NCBI GenBank assembly: GCA_963576475.1
Contig: OY754990.1
Span: 8,677,485-8,741,484, forward strand
DNA from: Molanna angustata
Taxonomy: Eukaryota; Arthropoda; Insecta; Trichoptera; Molannidae
Direction: 5' to 3'
Length of the DNA: 64,000 nucleotides
Position 1 is the first letter of the stretch. Each line of letters begins with the position of its first letter. Both the position numbers and the translations under genes were made by a program. The notes beneath the pieces were generated by a model that had not been told where the DNA came from, searched no databases, and was given only the letters and a program-made list of their open reading frames with translations. Below are positions 13,425-24,799 of the stretch, in pieces.

Positions 13425-13530
13425 GATAGCAAACTGGAAGAGAGCGTTGCGGAGGACAGGGACGGCTGGAGAAGAATTCTAGAGGAGGTCAGGGCCCACA
13501 CAGGGCTGTAGCGCCAATGATGAAAACGAT
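13425..13530 (+). pseudogene. Short LINE 3' end (family L1a)
   Basis: About 100 bp matching the 3' end of the LINE seen reversed at 41710-41780: GAATTCTAGAGGAGGTCAGG, then GCCCACACAGGGCTGTAGCG and a GATGA tail. It encodes only the RRILEEVRAHTGL end. Confidence 0.6.
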
Positions 13531-13735
13531 AATTTAGCAAAAAAATATTGTCAAATATTATGATGTACATACACTTTGACTGCTTTAGATTTTTTTTAAT
13601 TTTTGTCTTGATTTAAAAACGAGTGGGTTGTGGCCAACGCTATACTCCTCACTACCAATTCAGTCCACAAGTTTTCAAATTTTGTATGGAAAATTATCAA
13701 CATTTTTTTATGAAATGAGTTTGTTTAATATTTAG

Positions 13736-13918
13736 ATGGGTCGATGGCAGATTGGTTAGCGAGCTGGGCTAGTAATCCAGTGGTCGCGGGTTCGAATCCT
13801 GCCTCGACCGATTTCGTTCACCTATAGCACAAGCATTTATGCTTAATTTAGGGAATGTAGGAAGATGTATATCATGTACCTACTTGTTTAACAAGGACAT
13901 ATTCATTTTAAAAAAAAA
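13736..13918 (+). mobile_element. tRNA-derived SINE, family 1
   Basis: The tRNA-like head has an A box (TGGCAGATTGGTTAGCGAG) and B box (GGTTCGAATCC) and starts GGGTCGATGG. The anticodon arm CTGGG-CTAGTAA-TCCAG reads AGT, so a tRNA-Thr(AGU) ancestor is plausible. A non-tRNA body (CACCTATAGCACAAGCATTT) leads to GGACATATTCATT and an A-rich tail. Copies lie at 24800 (-), 52046 (-), 53729 (+), 54512 (+) and 58687 (+). Confidence 0.85.
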
Positions 13919-14708
13919 TATTTTATTATGAAAACTTGATATTACTTCAATGCCATTTTATAAAAGTGATTTCGGTTGAATTTGAAAATGAAAATTTCAA
14001 ATTTTAAGTTTTCTGACCTTGGGGTCACTATGAAATATTTGATAGTTAAAAAAATGAGAAGCACCATTCAGATATCCTTCAAAATGTAATGGGGTCTAAG
14101 CGAGTATTAGATATACATATTTGCAAAATTTAAAATAATCGAATGAGTACCTACTTTAGTCTATAAGCGATAAATAAACAGGTCGTACATAGCACACAGT
14201 ACATAGCACATAGCACACACACACAGATACATTGTGATGAAACTTTCAGAATACAATCTCAGCATGATACCAGTTGATAATCTGCAATAAAAAAATAACC
14301 CCAAAAATTTCGATGAGTAAAAAGATTACAACAAATATATCTAATTAATAATATCAGATATTTCCTGATTTGTTCTTCCTTTTTTTAAGCTTTTTTTCTC
14401 TTCTTTTCTGTAATCATGATTTATTTTATTTATGCCATGCGATAGTACATACTGCATTTTATATTTGACAATGACTCTGGTGAGTTGAAAGAAATTGCCG
14501 TTAGGCATAAACCCACCAGTGTACTAATTATATGTACAGAAAGTCACAAAAAATAAATATTATTCTTCACACCATCACGGCATATCCCACAAGGTGTGGT
14601 GACCAAGATCAGGTGTGCGGGTTAGCTACACTTTGTCATACCCTAAGCTTTCCCTTAACAACGGTTATTACGTATCAACGTTGATTCCGAATAAAACATA
14701 TTTACTTT

Positions 14709-15085
14709 TCGAATATTTTTTTATTATTGCATATGCGCAAAAACTAAAATTCTTTTCGCTTGAAAATAAGGAATTTTTACTACAGCCATCTATGTGTGAA
14801 ATTATGAACAACATTCTTATTATTTTTATTTATTTTTGTTGTAACGCCATCTATTGAGAGAATTGGTTTTTTGTATTACAATATATAGAACTTTCTTAAT
14901 TGAATTGACAGGGATCTCATTAAAAAGGCATAATTGGTGAACGTTGCGCAAGCGCATAAAGTGATCACGTAAACCAGCCGATGACAGGTCGTAAGCCCTG
15001 TAGATGCCTTGATTTTCCGGTTCTCCTACAGTAAATATTCCAACTTCGTCTCTATTGAGATAATTAAAAATCTGTTAAAAAATAT
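14709..15085 (+). repeat. Dispersed repeat, copy A (rearranged relative to 56225)
   Basis: Two blocks are shared with 56225-56525. Block P1 (about 14757-14875, CTTTTCGCTTGAAAATAAGG onward) is in the same orientation at both sites. Block P2 (about 14876-15080) is inverted there. The copy starts with the same CGAATATTTTT..GCATATGC motif that forms the palindrome at 56650-56760. Likely a MITE or fold-back family. Confidence 0.65.
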
Positions 15086-15102
15086 TTACTTTTATTTATT
15101 TA

Positions 15103-15280
15103 GTCGACCTTTGTGGCTCAGTTGGTTAGGTATCAGACTGCTGATCCAAGGGTCCCGGGTTCGATTTCCGGTGGAGACACAGTTTTTATTGTGTTTTCAG
15201 TATAGACCTGTGAGACGATTAAAACGTAAGTCTCCAGAATGTGGCAGCTTGTTAGTTGCTCGAGAAGCAAGACAAAAATA
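15103..15280 (+). mobile_element. tRNA-derived SINE, family 2
   Basis: The head has A-box-like TGGCTCAGTTGGTTAGG and B-box GGTTCGATTTC, with GACTGCTGATCC recalling a tRNA-Ser(GCT) anticodon arm. The body contains GTGAGACGATTAAAACGTAA and a GTCTCCAGAATGTGGCA segment, then an AAAAT-rich tail. Diverged copies lie at 47537 and 52968. Confidence 0.8.
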
Positions 15281-15820
15281 AAAATAAAATAAAATAAACA
15301 GAAAATTACAACTTTGTACACCGTGTGGTTACAATTAATGACGCGTTTGAAATTATTACAAGCCAAAAATGTTTTCTGCAAAAAAAAAATGTATAAAATT
15401 ATTAAGCAGTGCGCTGAGAAAAATTTATACAAATTAAAACAATTGATAAATAAAACAATAAGGAATAAGAACAAAATGAGGAAAAGGAGGTATTATTATT
15501 GTGAAGGAAAAACTTGGTTGGGGGGACGGGGTTGAAAAACACCTTTTTCTGTTGTTTTTGTATGGTTTCTTAAGGAGTTGCTTAAAATTTTTGTATGTTG
15601 ACTTAATTTTATTTTTATTACAACTGCGCTGCCACCACCCATCCATTTAAATTTTAGGCTTTTGTCACATTGAGTTCTTAAAATAGTTGAATGATATCTA
15701 TATTTGTGCGGCAAGTGGCGAAATTTTCCTAACGGTTACATATAAAATTGAAGTTTATGATAATTTTATTTACATCTTTAATCATTTTCATGAAGTAATA
15801 ATATTATCCTTCTATGTATT

Positions 15821-15956
15821 CAGGGGGGCAAGTCTGGTTCGACCGGCGTAATCAAAACCCCAGTGATATTGTAGAACTCCATATAATAATTATATCCGTG
15901 ATATGGGCAAGCACGGTGGTTTTGATTTAGCCGATTGAACCAGACTTGCCCCCCAG
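15821..15956. mobile_element. MITE with GGGGGGCAAG terminal inverted repeats
   Basis: A 136-bp element with long imperfect inverted repeats: GGGGGGCAAGTCTGGTTC on the left and its complement on the right, extending inward to an ATCAAAACC pair. It would fold into a hairpin. CAG-like outer ends are suggestive of hAT, but no clear target duplication is seen. Confidence 0.8.
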
Positions 15957-16149
15957 TTTGGTTGAAAGAATTTGGCTAAACACTCTAGAGTTAGTTTTGA
16001 GATAATTGAAAAGTTTCAAAGACTATTTTTCCCAGGAACATAATATTGAAATCATTTTAATTTCAATAATTGTTAGCTACATTGACTAACTATAAGAAAG
16101 CGTAATTAATTTTAAAATAGTAGAATGATTAAAATTACGAATACAAGGA

Positions 16150-16790
16150 TTGACAGGGACATTGGGACATTCCTTGTTTCTGTCAGTGACGTTCCTTGTT
16201 TTTGTCAGTGACGTTCATTGTTTTTGTCAGTGACATTCCTTGTTTTTGTCGTCAGTGACGTTCCATGTTTTTGTCAGTGACATTCCTTGTTTTTGTCAGT
16301 GACGTTCATTGTTTTTGTCAGTGACATTCCTTGTTTTTGTCGTCAGTGACGTTCCTTGTTTTTCTCAGTGACGTTCCTTGTTTTTGTCAGTGACGTTCAT
16401 TGTTTTTGTCGTCAGTGACGTTCCTTGTTTTTGTCAGTGTCGTTCCTTGTTTTTGTCAGTGACGTTCATTTTTTTTGTCAGTGACATTCCTTGTTTTTGT
16501 CGTCAGTGACGTTCCTTGTTTTTGTCAGTGACGTTCATTGTTTTTGTCAGTGACATTCCTTGTTTTTGTCGTCAGTGACGTTCCTTGTTTTTGTCAGTGA
16601 CGTTCATTGTTTTTGTCAGTGACATTCCTTGTTTTTGTCGTCAGTGACGTTCCTTGTTTTTGTCAGTGGCATTCCTTGTTTTTGTCGTCAGTGACGTTCC
16701 TTGTTTTTGTCAGTGACGTTCCTTGTTTTTGTCAGTAACATTCCTTGTTTTTGTTAGTGGCATTCCTTGTTTTTGTCATTTTTTTTGGGT
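16150..16790 (+). repeat. 22/25-bp minisatellite with higher-order structure
   Basis: About 28 units of a 22-bp motif (GTTCCTTGTTTTTGTCAGTG plus AC). Some units carry an extra GTC (25 bp). Several consecutive blocks of 22+22+25 bp repeat as 69-bp higher-order units. Further short TTCCTTGTTT or GTCTTGTTTTTG echoes continue to about 17045. Confidence 0.9.
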
Positions 16791-17112
16791 GAAGTGTTGG
16801 AATAATAAATAAAAGTTTTATGCACAAGTTTTTTTTTTTTAAATATTCATATTACATATATTAACACAAAAATATTATATATATTATCATGTCTTGTTTT
16901 TGTATATTACAAGTATCAACATGTCTTGTTTTTTTTAAATATTCATATTATATTAACACAAAAATATTTATATCATGTCTTGTTTTTGTATATTACAAGT
17001 TCCTTGTTTATTCAAATTAATTATTGACGTTCCTTGTTTATAACAAGGCTTTTAATTTTTTTTAGCTCTGACCTTTTTTGTTTTTAATAAAAATAAATTG
17101 GATGCTTTCATT

Positions 17113-17156
17113 AAAATTGAGCTGATGATACCAAATGGTATCATCAGCTCAATTTT
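17113..17156. repeat. Perfect 21-bp inverted repeat (hairpin)
   Basis: Arms of 21 bp (beginning AAAATTGAGCTGATGATACC) are separated by two A residues and match perfectly. It is an isolated near-palindrome next to a T-rich region, with no recognised transposon around it. Confidence 0.85.
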
Positions 17157-17214
17157 ACAAAAAAAGACAGTCTACTTTTTGATCTTTAAACAGGACAACC
17201 GTTTCATTTATGTC

Positions 17215-17825
17215 TTACTCGCAACTCCCGCCACCACCCGCTCTGCATATGGGGACTGTCAACGGCCTCTTCACACAACGCTAGAATGAACAACAAAAAA
17301 AATAATGCATGGCACGAAGCCGGTGAGCTCATGGAGCCCTCTAGATTAGCAATCTCGGCACCATGGTGCAAAAAGAACAATCAGCTAGTGCAAGTCAAGA
17401 TTCACACATGCGGACTGTCATGCGACTTCATTGGGCATCAGAGAAGTGACCAAGATCTCTGGAAACAAACAAGTCAGTGGGAATCTTCGGATAGTAAGGC
17501 ACCGAATCTATGGCAAAATCGTTTGAAGGCTTTACAATTGCTCTTCGAGATCACTAAGTCCGCGTGTCTAATGGAGCCTTGCAGAGGCCCACGGACAGCA
17601 ACAAGAAGCTCCGATCTGTAAGAGGACACAATTGGGTGGGAACACTCCCAAAGGATGTGATCCGAAGTTTGGTCCGGACATTGACAAAATTGACATGAGG
17701 AAGAGGGAGCAATGTTGAAGCGATGGAGATAGCTTTTAAAGTTACCGTGTCCTGTGAGAAATTGAGAAGTCCAAAAGTCTGGAACAACCCAAGGGGATAT
17801 CAGTCGCGACCTCACGTCAAGGAAA
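17215..17825 (-). pseudogene. R1/Jockey-group LINE C-terminal fragment
   Basis: The minus-strand translation has FLTGHGNFKSYLHRF, then SCQFCQCPDQTSDHILWECS, the RNase H tail and cysteine-rich end typical of R1/TRAS/Jockey-group ORF2 proteins. It continues with degraded sequence to about 17215. Upstream RT is absent. The sibling copy is 12001-12290. Confidence 0.7.
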
Positions 17826-17854
17826 AAATCATTTGTGTTTTAGTCGACCCGAAT

Positions 17855-18225
17855 GCACAGTCCTAGGTTATAATAATAATAATAATTTTAAACCAATAGT
17901 AATTTCCACCACAGGCATTATTCCATTAAACTTATTCAGCAGTTTAGAAACCATCAAATTACCTAAATACACATACGTCACCATGCAAAAAGCAGCCATA
18001 TTAAACACATGCAGACTGGTGAGGAAATTCCTCCAAATCGACGACACTACTGACCTTACTAACACATAAATACTACACATGGCACCAACACACAAAATAC
18101 CACATTTTATATACTCAGTAAGGATAGCACTTGGCAGCATTGCTTGTGCTACCCCAAATCCCACCAGGTGATAAACCTGAGAAGGTGTTAAAGAGCCCGA
18201 AATAATAATAATAATAAAAGACTTT
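17855..18225 (+). pseudogene. LINE ORF C-terminus with AAT-repeat tail
   Basis: Contains PIVISTTGIIPLNLFSSLE, then a QKAAILNTCRLVRKFLQID stretch, a C-terminal signature of an insect non-LTR element, followed by a 3' UTR and an (AAT)n tail at about 18205-18222. The clade is not certain. The same signature appears on the minus strand at 22490-22830. Confidence 0.6.
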
Positions 18226-18377
18226 TATTGATTTATACAACGTGGCGGACTTATTGCCCGCAGGCAATCTCTACCAGTCAACCACCAGCCACCACCAACC
18301 TGGATACCTTAATACTAACTCCTTACCTTACTGGAGTATTTAGTATTCTTAAGAACGCAATTGCGTTGCAGAGACAT

Positions 18378-18802
18378 TACTAACTAAATACTACGCCAAA
18401 CTTAAGGTCGATGGCGTAGAATGTATGAGCTTAGAAAGCTTTCTATGCATGAGCTTAGAAAGCTATCTCTTTTCTGACGTATGACGTTTGATGTTTTTTT
18501 TTTTGCTATATAACAACCATAGAATTATAAAATTCTATGATAACAACACAAACATATGTAAAAAATTCCACCGAATTTTCGGCATCTCGTATAGATCGCT
18601 GAATACTCTGTTTGGTATTTGTTTTGACAAAATTACCAAATACATATTCAACGAAGTTGCTAAAATCACATCCATCGAAAACATCTCGTATTTTAGTATT
18701 AAACCACTCGTAAGATTTCTCACTATCAACCTTACTTTTTTACAATTCGCAAATGTTCGTTTACGCCGATGCTAAGTATTTAGATATGTCTCTGCAATGC
18801 AA
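18378..18802. repeat. Imperfect inverted repeat pair, possible MITE
   Basis: GCAGAGACAT followed closely by CTAAATACT at about 18390-18413 recurs inverted at about 18773-18798. The sequence between is AT-rich and non-coding. A short tandem GAGCTTAGAAAGCT pair lies at 18425-18465. Identity as a transposon is uncertain. Confidence 0.35.
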
Positions 18803-19324
18803 TGTCTCATACGTGAACTTGGTAGCATCCTCCAGTTAGGAAGCCACGTGATCTCCTAACTTAAGTGAGCGAATGTGCAATGAAAACATGGTTAGTATTT
18901 AGAATTAAGTATTTAGGTAGGACTCTGCATTCGAACCTAAGTCTTGGGATTCTTTCGGCGAACGGTGCTTTGTTTTTAATAACGAATACCTCAGTCAATA
19001 TAGGCAAGCGTATATTTGGCCGAGATCCAAAATGAATTTTACTTGTGGCAATACCCCGACCATAAATGCATTCTTCCGTGTGTGGAATATCCGAGTATAT
19101 ATGCGGCTGAAAAATTAACTACTCCAGATATACATCATATTCTATTCCAGAACTAACGCGCGAAAGTCTGTATAGGATTTATTTATAAACTCGAATCTTG
19201 ATTAACATGAAAATCCTTCATTCACTGATATCACAAAATATTAAGGCGTAGGATAAGATTTTGGGAGTGTGTTTATTATTTAATATATTTACACAGCAAG
19301 ACTCTGGAATAATTTGAGTCCTGA

Positions 19325-20035
19325 TATAACTTCCTGATAGAGATGTGGATACATCGGAGAATGCTCCGGATACCCTGGTCGGACATGGTCAGCAACACAA
19401 TACTTCTTCAAAGAGCTAGAGTGAATAGAGAGCTTCTGACCAATATCAAAATCAGAAATGTATCGTATTTGGGTCATGTGCTTAGAGGAAAAAAGTATGA
19501 ATTGCTCCACCTGATTCTTATGGGCAAGATAGAGGGTCAAAGAGGTGTTGGAAGGAGACAAATTTCCTGGCTCCGCAATATACGCGACTGGACGGACATA
19601 AGAAGTGTTGGAGAGCTGTTTCGGGCTGCCCAGGACAAGGACGCTTTCTCTCGGGTGATAGTCAACGTTGGGGGGACCTGACATGACACAATATACGCGA
19701 CTGGACGGACATAAGAAGTGTTGGAGAGCTGTTTCGGGCTGCCCAGGACAAGGACGCTTTCTCTCGGGTGATAGTCAACGTTGGGGGGACCTGACATTAC
19801 ACAATATACGCGACTGGACGGGCATAAGAAGTGTTGGAGAGCTGTTTCGGGCTGCCCAGGACAAGGACGCTTTCTCTCGGGTGATAGTCAACGTTGGGGG
19901 GACCTGACATGACACAATATACGCGACTGGACGGGCATAAGAAGTGTTGGAGAGCTGTTTCGGGCTGCCCAGGACAAGGACGCTTTCTCTCGGGTGATAG
20001 TCAACGTTGGGGGGATCTGTCATGACACCAAAATA
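19325..20035 (+). pseudogene. LINE RT tail with amplified 3' end
   Basis: The frame from 19343 reads MWIHRRMLRIPWSDMVSN, then SYLGHVLRGK, GKIEGQRGVGRRQISWLRNI and ELFRAAQDKDAFSRVIVNV, a standard LINE C-terminus closely related to 61630-62060. The last 112 bp is then repeated in tandem (see 19578). Confidence 0.75.
19578..20030 (+). repeat. 112-bp tandem repeat, four copies
   Basis: The unit starting AATATACGCGACTGGACGG repeats with an exact 112-bp period at 19578, 19690, 19802 and 19914. It consists of the LINE C-terminal coding end (FRAAQDKDAFSR) plus the first 3' UTR bases. Copies are almost identical, so the expansion is recent. Confidence 0.92.
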
Positions 20036-21002
20036 AGAAGAAGAATAATTATAACTTCGTCAAACTCGATTTCCATTTTCAAGAAAAGACTACAGCAGGG
20101 ATATCTCTCCAAAAATACCTGATCCCTCTCCTTTTCCTTCCTTCACTTTGCTACGTAATATTTACTAAAGAAGGAATATTTATCCCTAAACACCTGATCT
20201 CGATTTCCTATTCTTGTTCTTTCCCAACCATTCTTTTTTTGCTATGATGTATATTTTCTTTGTTCTTTTTTAGTTTGCACTTTTTAAGTGATGTACTTTT
20301 ATAATTCTGTCACTCGATAATCTAGTTGGTTGGAATAAATTGCCTAATAGTGTGGCGTAGTAGTTGCACATCACTAATTATCCCACCAAAGACAATGCCG
20401 AACAGAGTTGATATAATATACCTATATATTATAGAGGTCGCTCTAGCGGTCCCAACCACTCTGCTTGGGAAATTCTTTAACAGACATTAGCCTCGTATTT
20501 CGAAATCTTTTAATTAATTGTTGTAATTACTTTCTAATAATGAGTTTTAATTTTATTTGTTAATCTTTTAAGTGTTATCTGAATTAATCCATGTAAGCTA
20601 CACTCGATTATTTATTATAATACGCCTAACTAATATTCTATTCTTGATTTACATATTCATGTCATTAATTCTTTGATATCTGAGTACTTCTTGAACTTGG
20701 AAAGTCTGTCGGGGAGTGGTTTGGTCATAGAATACACTTTGCGTTCTGATACTACTAGTAGTTGGTTCAATTCCTATTACTAGGACGCCGACACATGGTT
20801 CGATACCAGGTGTCGAGTTTGGAGTTAGAGAGTCAACATTATATTCATATTTAATTCAATTGAACATTATCCATTTAATCAGTCAAACACACCAAACACC
20901 ACATAAACCCCCGCAATAGCTATAAGCCCGCAAGTGTGCATTATATTTGTTTATATTATGTACAAAAAGTTAATATATAAATATTTATTTATCATAAATA
21001 TA

Positions 21003-22290
21003 AACACAATAAATTATCCCTTAATGCTTCCAAATGTTACTCCATTACTTTCTCAAGAAATAAAACCCAACTAAATTACGAATATTCAATAGATAGTATA
21101 GCCGTTGAAAAAAAAACGGTTATAAAAGACTTGGGGGTCTATGTTGACAGTAAACTTTCCTTCGAGAGACATTTTGACCATATAACCGGTAAAGCTTACC
21201 GTATGCTAGGCTTTCTATTCAGAAATACCAAACAATTCCGAGATTATAAAACGTACATTATATTATACTATGCTCTTGTTCGGAGTCATCTCGAATCCTC
21301 GTCAATTATCTGGAACCCTTCTTACCAAATATATAAAAACCAAATTGAAAGAATTCAAAAATTATTCATCAGACAATTAAACTATAGATTCAGTTTCTCA
21401 AATGTTGACGATTATCTCACTCTTCTTCAAACCTATAATTTAATGAGTCTCGAAAACAGAAGAACTCTAACCGATGCTCTGTTCCTTTATAAAATCATTA
21501 ATAACTTGATTGATTGCCCCGAACTTACAAGCCTAATAAATTATAGAGTCCCTACTAGACCCACCAGACAGAACGAACTTTTCAAAATCACCACGTGTAA
21601 AACCAACTCTTACAAAAATTCATTTATCAACCCAAGTTGCTATTCTTATAATCAACTTTTTAACTCAATTGACCCTTTTCATTTAAATATTGATACTTTT
21701 AAAAAACAAATCCTTTCCGTATTATATTACCCCTTAACGGCTCCCTAACTTACTATAACACATAAATCCTCTCACACTCACACATGCACACACACTCACT
21801 CACACATACACACAATCACACGCCATATTATAATAATTTTCAAAATATCTTTTATACTGGATAAATATCTTTGTACTACTAAATTTATATTGGATTTTAT
21901 TTTTTATTTTGTAAACTACCCATTGCTGGAGATAGGTCACCCGCACATTAATGTTGAAATTTAATGAATCATCGCACGGTCGTAAATGCAGTGCCGTTGT
22001 AGGTACCCACTTACAATACATTGATTTTTATGTGACCCTTTCAGTGACGATGTGGCTATATTTTCATTATTTTGTATTCATGCAGTTATATATATATATT
22101 TTTTTCTCTTATGTTATTTTATATTTTCATATTTACATGTTTTCTATGAATGCGTGTACGTGTTCTATGTGAAGTACTAATATATAATAGTCTGTAATTG
22201 GCTCAATTTATATGTAATTGTTTTATATAAAAAAAAATTATACAGCTGTTGACTATTTATAAAAATAAATAAAAAAAAAAAATAAAGATA
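21003..22290 (+). pseudogene. 5'-truncated LINE with long RT C-terminal frame
   Basis: An open frame continues from about 21003 (NASKCYSITFSR region) through 21131-21748, with DLGVYVDSKLSFERH, LVRSHLESSSIIWNPSY and IQKLFIRQLNY, the segment after the FADD palm motif of Jockey/CR1-group reverse transcriptases. The catalytic FADD region itself is missing. A 3' UTR with a CACA tract (21770-21825) follows, ending in an A-rich tail at about 22260-22290. It is the best-preserved LINE frame in the window. Confidence 0.75.
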
Positions 22291-22489
22291 GTATTATAAA
22301 ATTACGGCGCTGGCCGATTTACTAATGATATTAATAACAATTAAGCACTACAAATAATAACACTCAATTATTATTATTACCATTATACACTTCCTCAAAA
22401 GAATTAGCAGATCAATGCGTAAATTGTAATTTATTTAAAAGAGCAAAATAAAATGCAACAAACGCATCATCAAGCTTTCAATTGGGAAT

Positions 22490-22850
22490 AGTTCACCCAT
22501 CCAGATACTTAACATATCAAAGGATTAGGCTCTGAGGAGGTCTCTATACTTCCTAACAACCCTACTGATTCCCGAATATTAACGTTTAAAAAATCTTTAA
22601 CGATTCTACATGTATTCATTATTACCGTTTTTTGCATTTTTATTATTAAGTTTTTTGATAAATCTATAATTTCAAAATTACGGATTAACGATTTTGGAAT
22701 AATGCCAGTGGCTGAAATAATGAACGGTAATATTATTATTTTACGAGAATGCCAAAGTCTTTTAATCTCGTTACCTAAAGCGGTATATTTTCTAATTTTT
22801 TCATCAAAAGTTTTTATAATATTAGTTATAATATGCGCGTGTTAAAAACA
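22490..22850 (-). pseudogene. LINE ORF C-terminus, minus strand
   Basis: The minus-strand translation gives LWHSRKIIILPFIISATGII, then PKSLIRNFE and QKTVIMNTCRIVKDFLN, matching the signature at 17855-18225. It marks a second, opposite-orientation copy of that family. No RT core is present. Confidence 0.55.
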
Positions 22851-23054
22851 ATTATTATTTAAACATCTACCTCCAAATATGAAATTAAAAGTCAGTCAGT
22901 TCAATATTTGAGATACAATTAAAAATGATGAAGGGTTTCAAATAAAATATAACTTACATACATGATCAACATTATTATATTCTTCTGAACATTAATATAA
23001 TTAAATAATAATTCATCTGTTCGTGATGTCAAGAGTCGGAATAAATAAAACTAC

Positions 23055-23815
23055 AATAAACGCCTCACAAAGATCCTGTTATTTGCAGATGATATTGTAT
23101 TAATTAGTGACAAGCACGAAAACCTGCAATATGGACTGGAAAGATGGAGAAAGATTCTGGAAGATAATGGATTAAGACTTAGTAGAAAGAAAACAGAGTA
23201 CCTCTACTTACCGTTTGAAAATCCAAATGCTGCCACTCCCGAAACGCAAATGGATGGAGAAGCTCTACCAAATAGTGACTCCTTTAAATACCTGGGGTCG
23301 ATGATCTATAGCGACGGAGGCTGTGCAGCGGATGTAACACACCGAATAAATGTGGGATGGAAGAAATTTAGGGCTATGACAGGAGTTTTGTGTGACCCAA
23401 AAATTACAATTAAACTGAAAGGGAAAATATATCAGACAATTGTCAGACCTGCGTTACTGCATGGCTCTGAATGTTGGACGATGTACAACAACTCCCATGG
23501 ACTAATGGAAACCACAAAGAAGCGTATGCAAAGATGGTCAGCGGGAGTGTCTCTAGAAGACAAAATAAAAAGTTCATACATTCGCGGAAGCTTAGGAGAG
23601 ACAGGCATATAAATTAACAATAAATTAGAAGAAAGACAGTTGATATGGTATGGTCACATATTAAGAAGACCCGAGGATCACATTGTGAACCAGGCTATGG
23701 CCGTAGACATCCCCCGACCAATGATGAAACAAGAATTAACATCGGAGGAGGCCTAGAACCGAAGAATGTACAGCCTGAGGACGAGGAGAGCTGACCCCAA
23801 CAGCCTTAACAAATG
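23055..23815 (+). pseudogene. RTE-like LINE fragment with FADD palm motif
   Basis: Reads ILLFADDIVLISDKHENL (palm motif C), then GLRLSRKKTEYL, SFKYLGSMIYSDGGC, RPALLHGSECWTMYN, KKRMQRWSAGVSLEDKIK and LIWYGHILRRPEDH. That is the second half of an RT domain and its C-terminal tail. Frameshifts and stops interrupt it near 23245 and 23610. A short 3' tail ends in GAAGAAGAAG near 23845. Confidence 0.75.
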
Positions 23816-24178
23816 ATAAGTTGGGAAGAGGCCAGGAAGAAGAAGAAACGCGATACTTTATTCAGTTGGACGGTTGACGCATGAATGCAAGTACTCGATT
23901 GGTTTGTACGAACGGCGATGTCAATCTTCAATCTTCGACAATCTTCGAGAACTGTCGAGAACATACAAAATGCAGCTACAAGACAATGTAAGACGGGTCA
24001 GATGCAAACATTGAAACTGTTGTATGAGAATGTACGTCCTTAAAGATTACAATCGTGTGCGCCCGAGTTAACATGACTAGACTATTGCCTCGTTTACTCA
24101 AAATAAAAATGAATATATCTAAAAATCTATATAAATATATTAGTTATTTGATAAATATGCGGCACGAAATGATATATC

Positions 24179-24245
24179 TGGTCGTTCCTTCAAAGTTTTA
24201 GTGTAACTTTTACAGGTTTTCATCATACAAGATGGTATTTTGACT
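24179..24245 (+). repeat. Short dispersed repeat (sibling at 44515-44575)
   Basis: TCGTTCCTTCAAAGTTTTAG plus TGTAACTTTTACAGG recurs with few changes at 44519 onward. It lies upstream of exon 2, and the sibling just downstream of exon 3. Probably a MITE end; no further structure is seen. Confidence 0.45.
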
Positions 24246-24526
24246 AGGACAATACGTCCGAACACAACAATGACAACAACATCTTGCGTGCAACTAAAGT
24301 GCGGTAAGAATTACATAAGTGAGGTGTGTGCCTTAATTTTTGTTTACCGAATTTTAACCCTAGTAACGTATTGATTATTTTTATATATGTATCATTGCAT
24401 ACGAGTACGTATGTTGTACTTACAGGTTATGGGCGAATGATTCTTTACCAAGGTGGAAATGAAATATAATAATTTAAAAAAATTGTCAATATCCAACAAT
24501 ACATAATTGTCGTATCTTTTTTGCAG

Positions 24527-24615
24527 GTCATTTCTTGTATCTGCCAGTTGGTCCCAGCACAGAAGTGATGACCATCAGGAGTCCAGAGTATTACGGCATC
24601 ATGGAGAAATGCAAG
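24527..24615 (+). CDS. Alk: Alk coding exon 2: MAM1 continuation
   Basis: Acceptor TTTTTTGCAG and donor AAG|GTTAGA. It encodes GHFLYLPVGPSTEVM, then TIRSPEYYGIMEKCK (residues 320-349), a MAM-domain core strand. Phase 1 in and phase 0 out join exon 1 and exon 3 without a shift. Confidence 0.92.
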
Positions 24616-24799
24616 GTTAGATATTATTTTACTTTCTTTTATTTTCTTTAATCATCCACTGCTAATCATTAGCCTCCACCTCATTTAAATTTTCAATCAC
24701 CAGCCATTCTTTTTATTTTTTTGGATCATCTCTAGTGATGATCAAAAGACTTTTACAAGACCAAAGTCTTGCAATAGTTGCAGTCTCGATTTTTTTTAA

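Larger units (their letters stand above)
11302..24526 (+). other. Alk: Alk intron 1 (13.2 kb)
   Basis: Bounded by GTAAGA and TTTTGCAG. It holds no host gene, only LINE relics, SINEs, MITEs and minisatellites listed separately. In these leftover stretches nothing is recognised: 13920-14700 (AT-rich, short CA tract near 14215), 15285-15815, 16800-17110, 18960-19320, 20040-21000 and 23815-24180. Confidence 0.85.

Noticed and set aside
13738..13810. Possible functional tRNA gene
   Set aside because: The head has mismatched arms, is followed by a SINE body and tail, and recurs as diverged copies.
15105..15180. Second possible tRNA gene
   Set aside because: Same reason: SINE family 2 with a shared non-tRNA body.
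16150..16790. Regularly spaced repeat resembling a CRISPR array
   Set aside because: Units are contiguous without spacers and the DNA is eukaryotic.
17868..18164. 98-codon hydrophobic minus-strand frame
   Set aside because: The opposite strand carries a recognisable LINE C-terminal signature, so the hydrophobic frame is a shadow.
19537..20023. Minus-strand repeated frames (LGSPKQLSNTS)
   Set aside because: Antisense shadows of the 112-bp LINE-derived tandem repeat.
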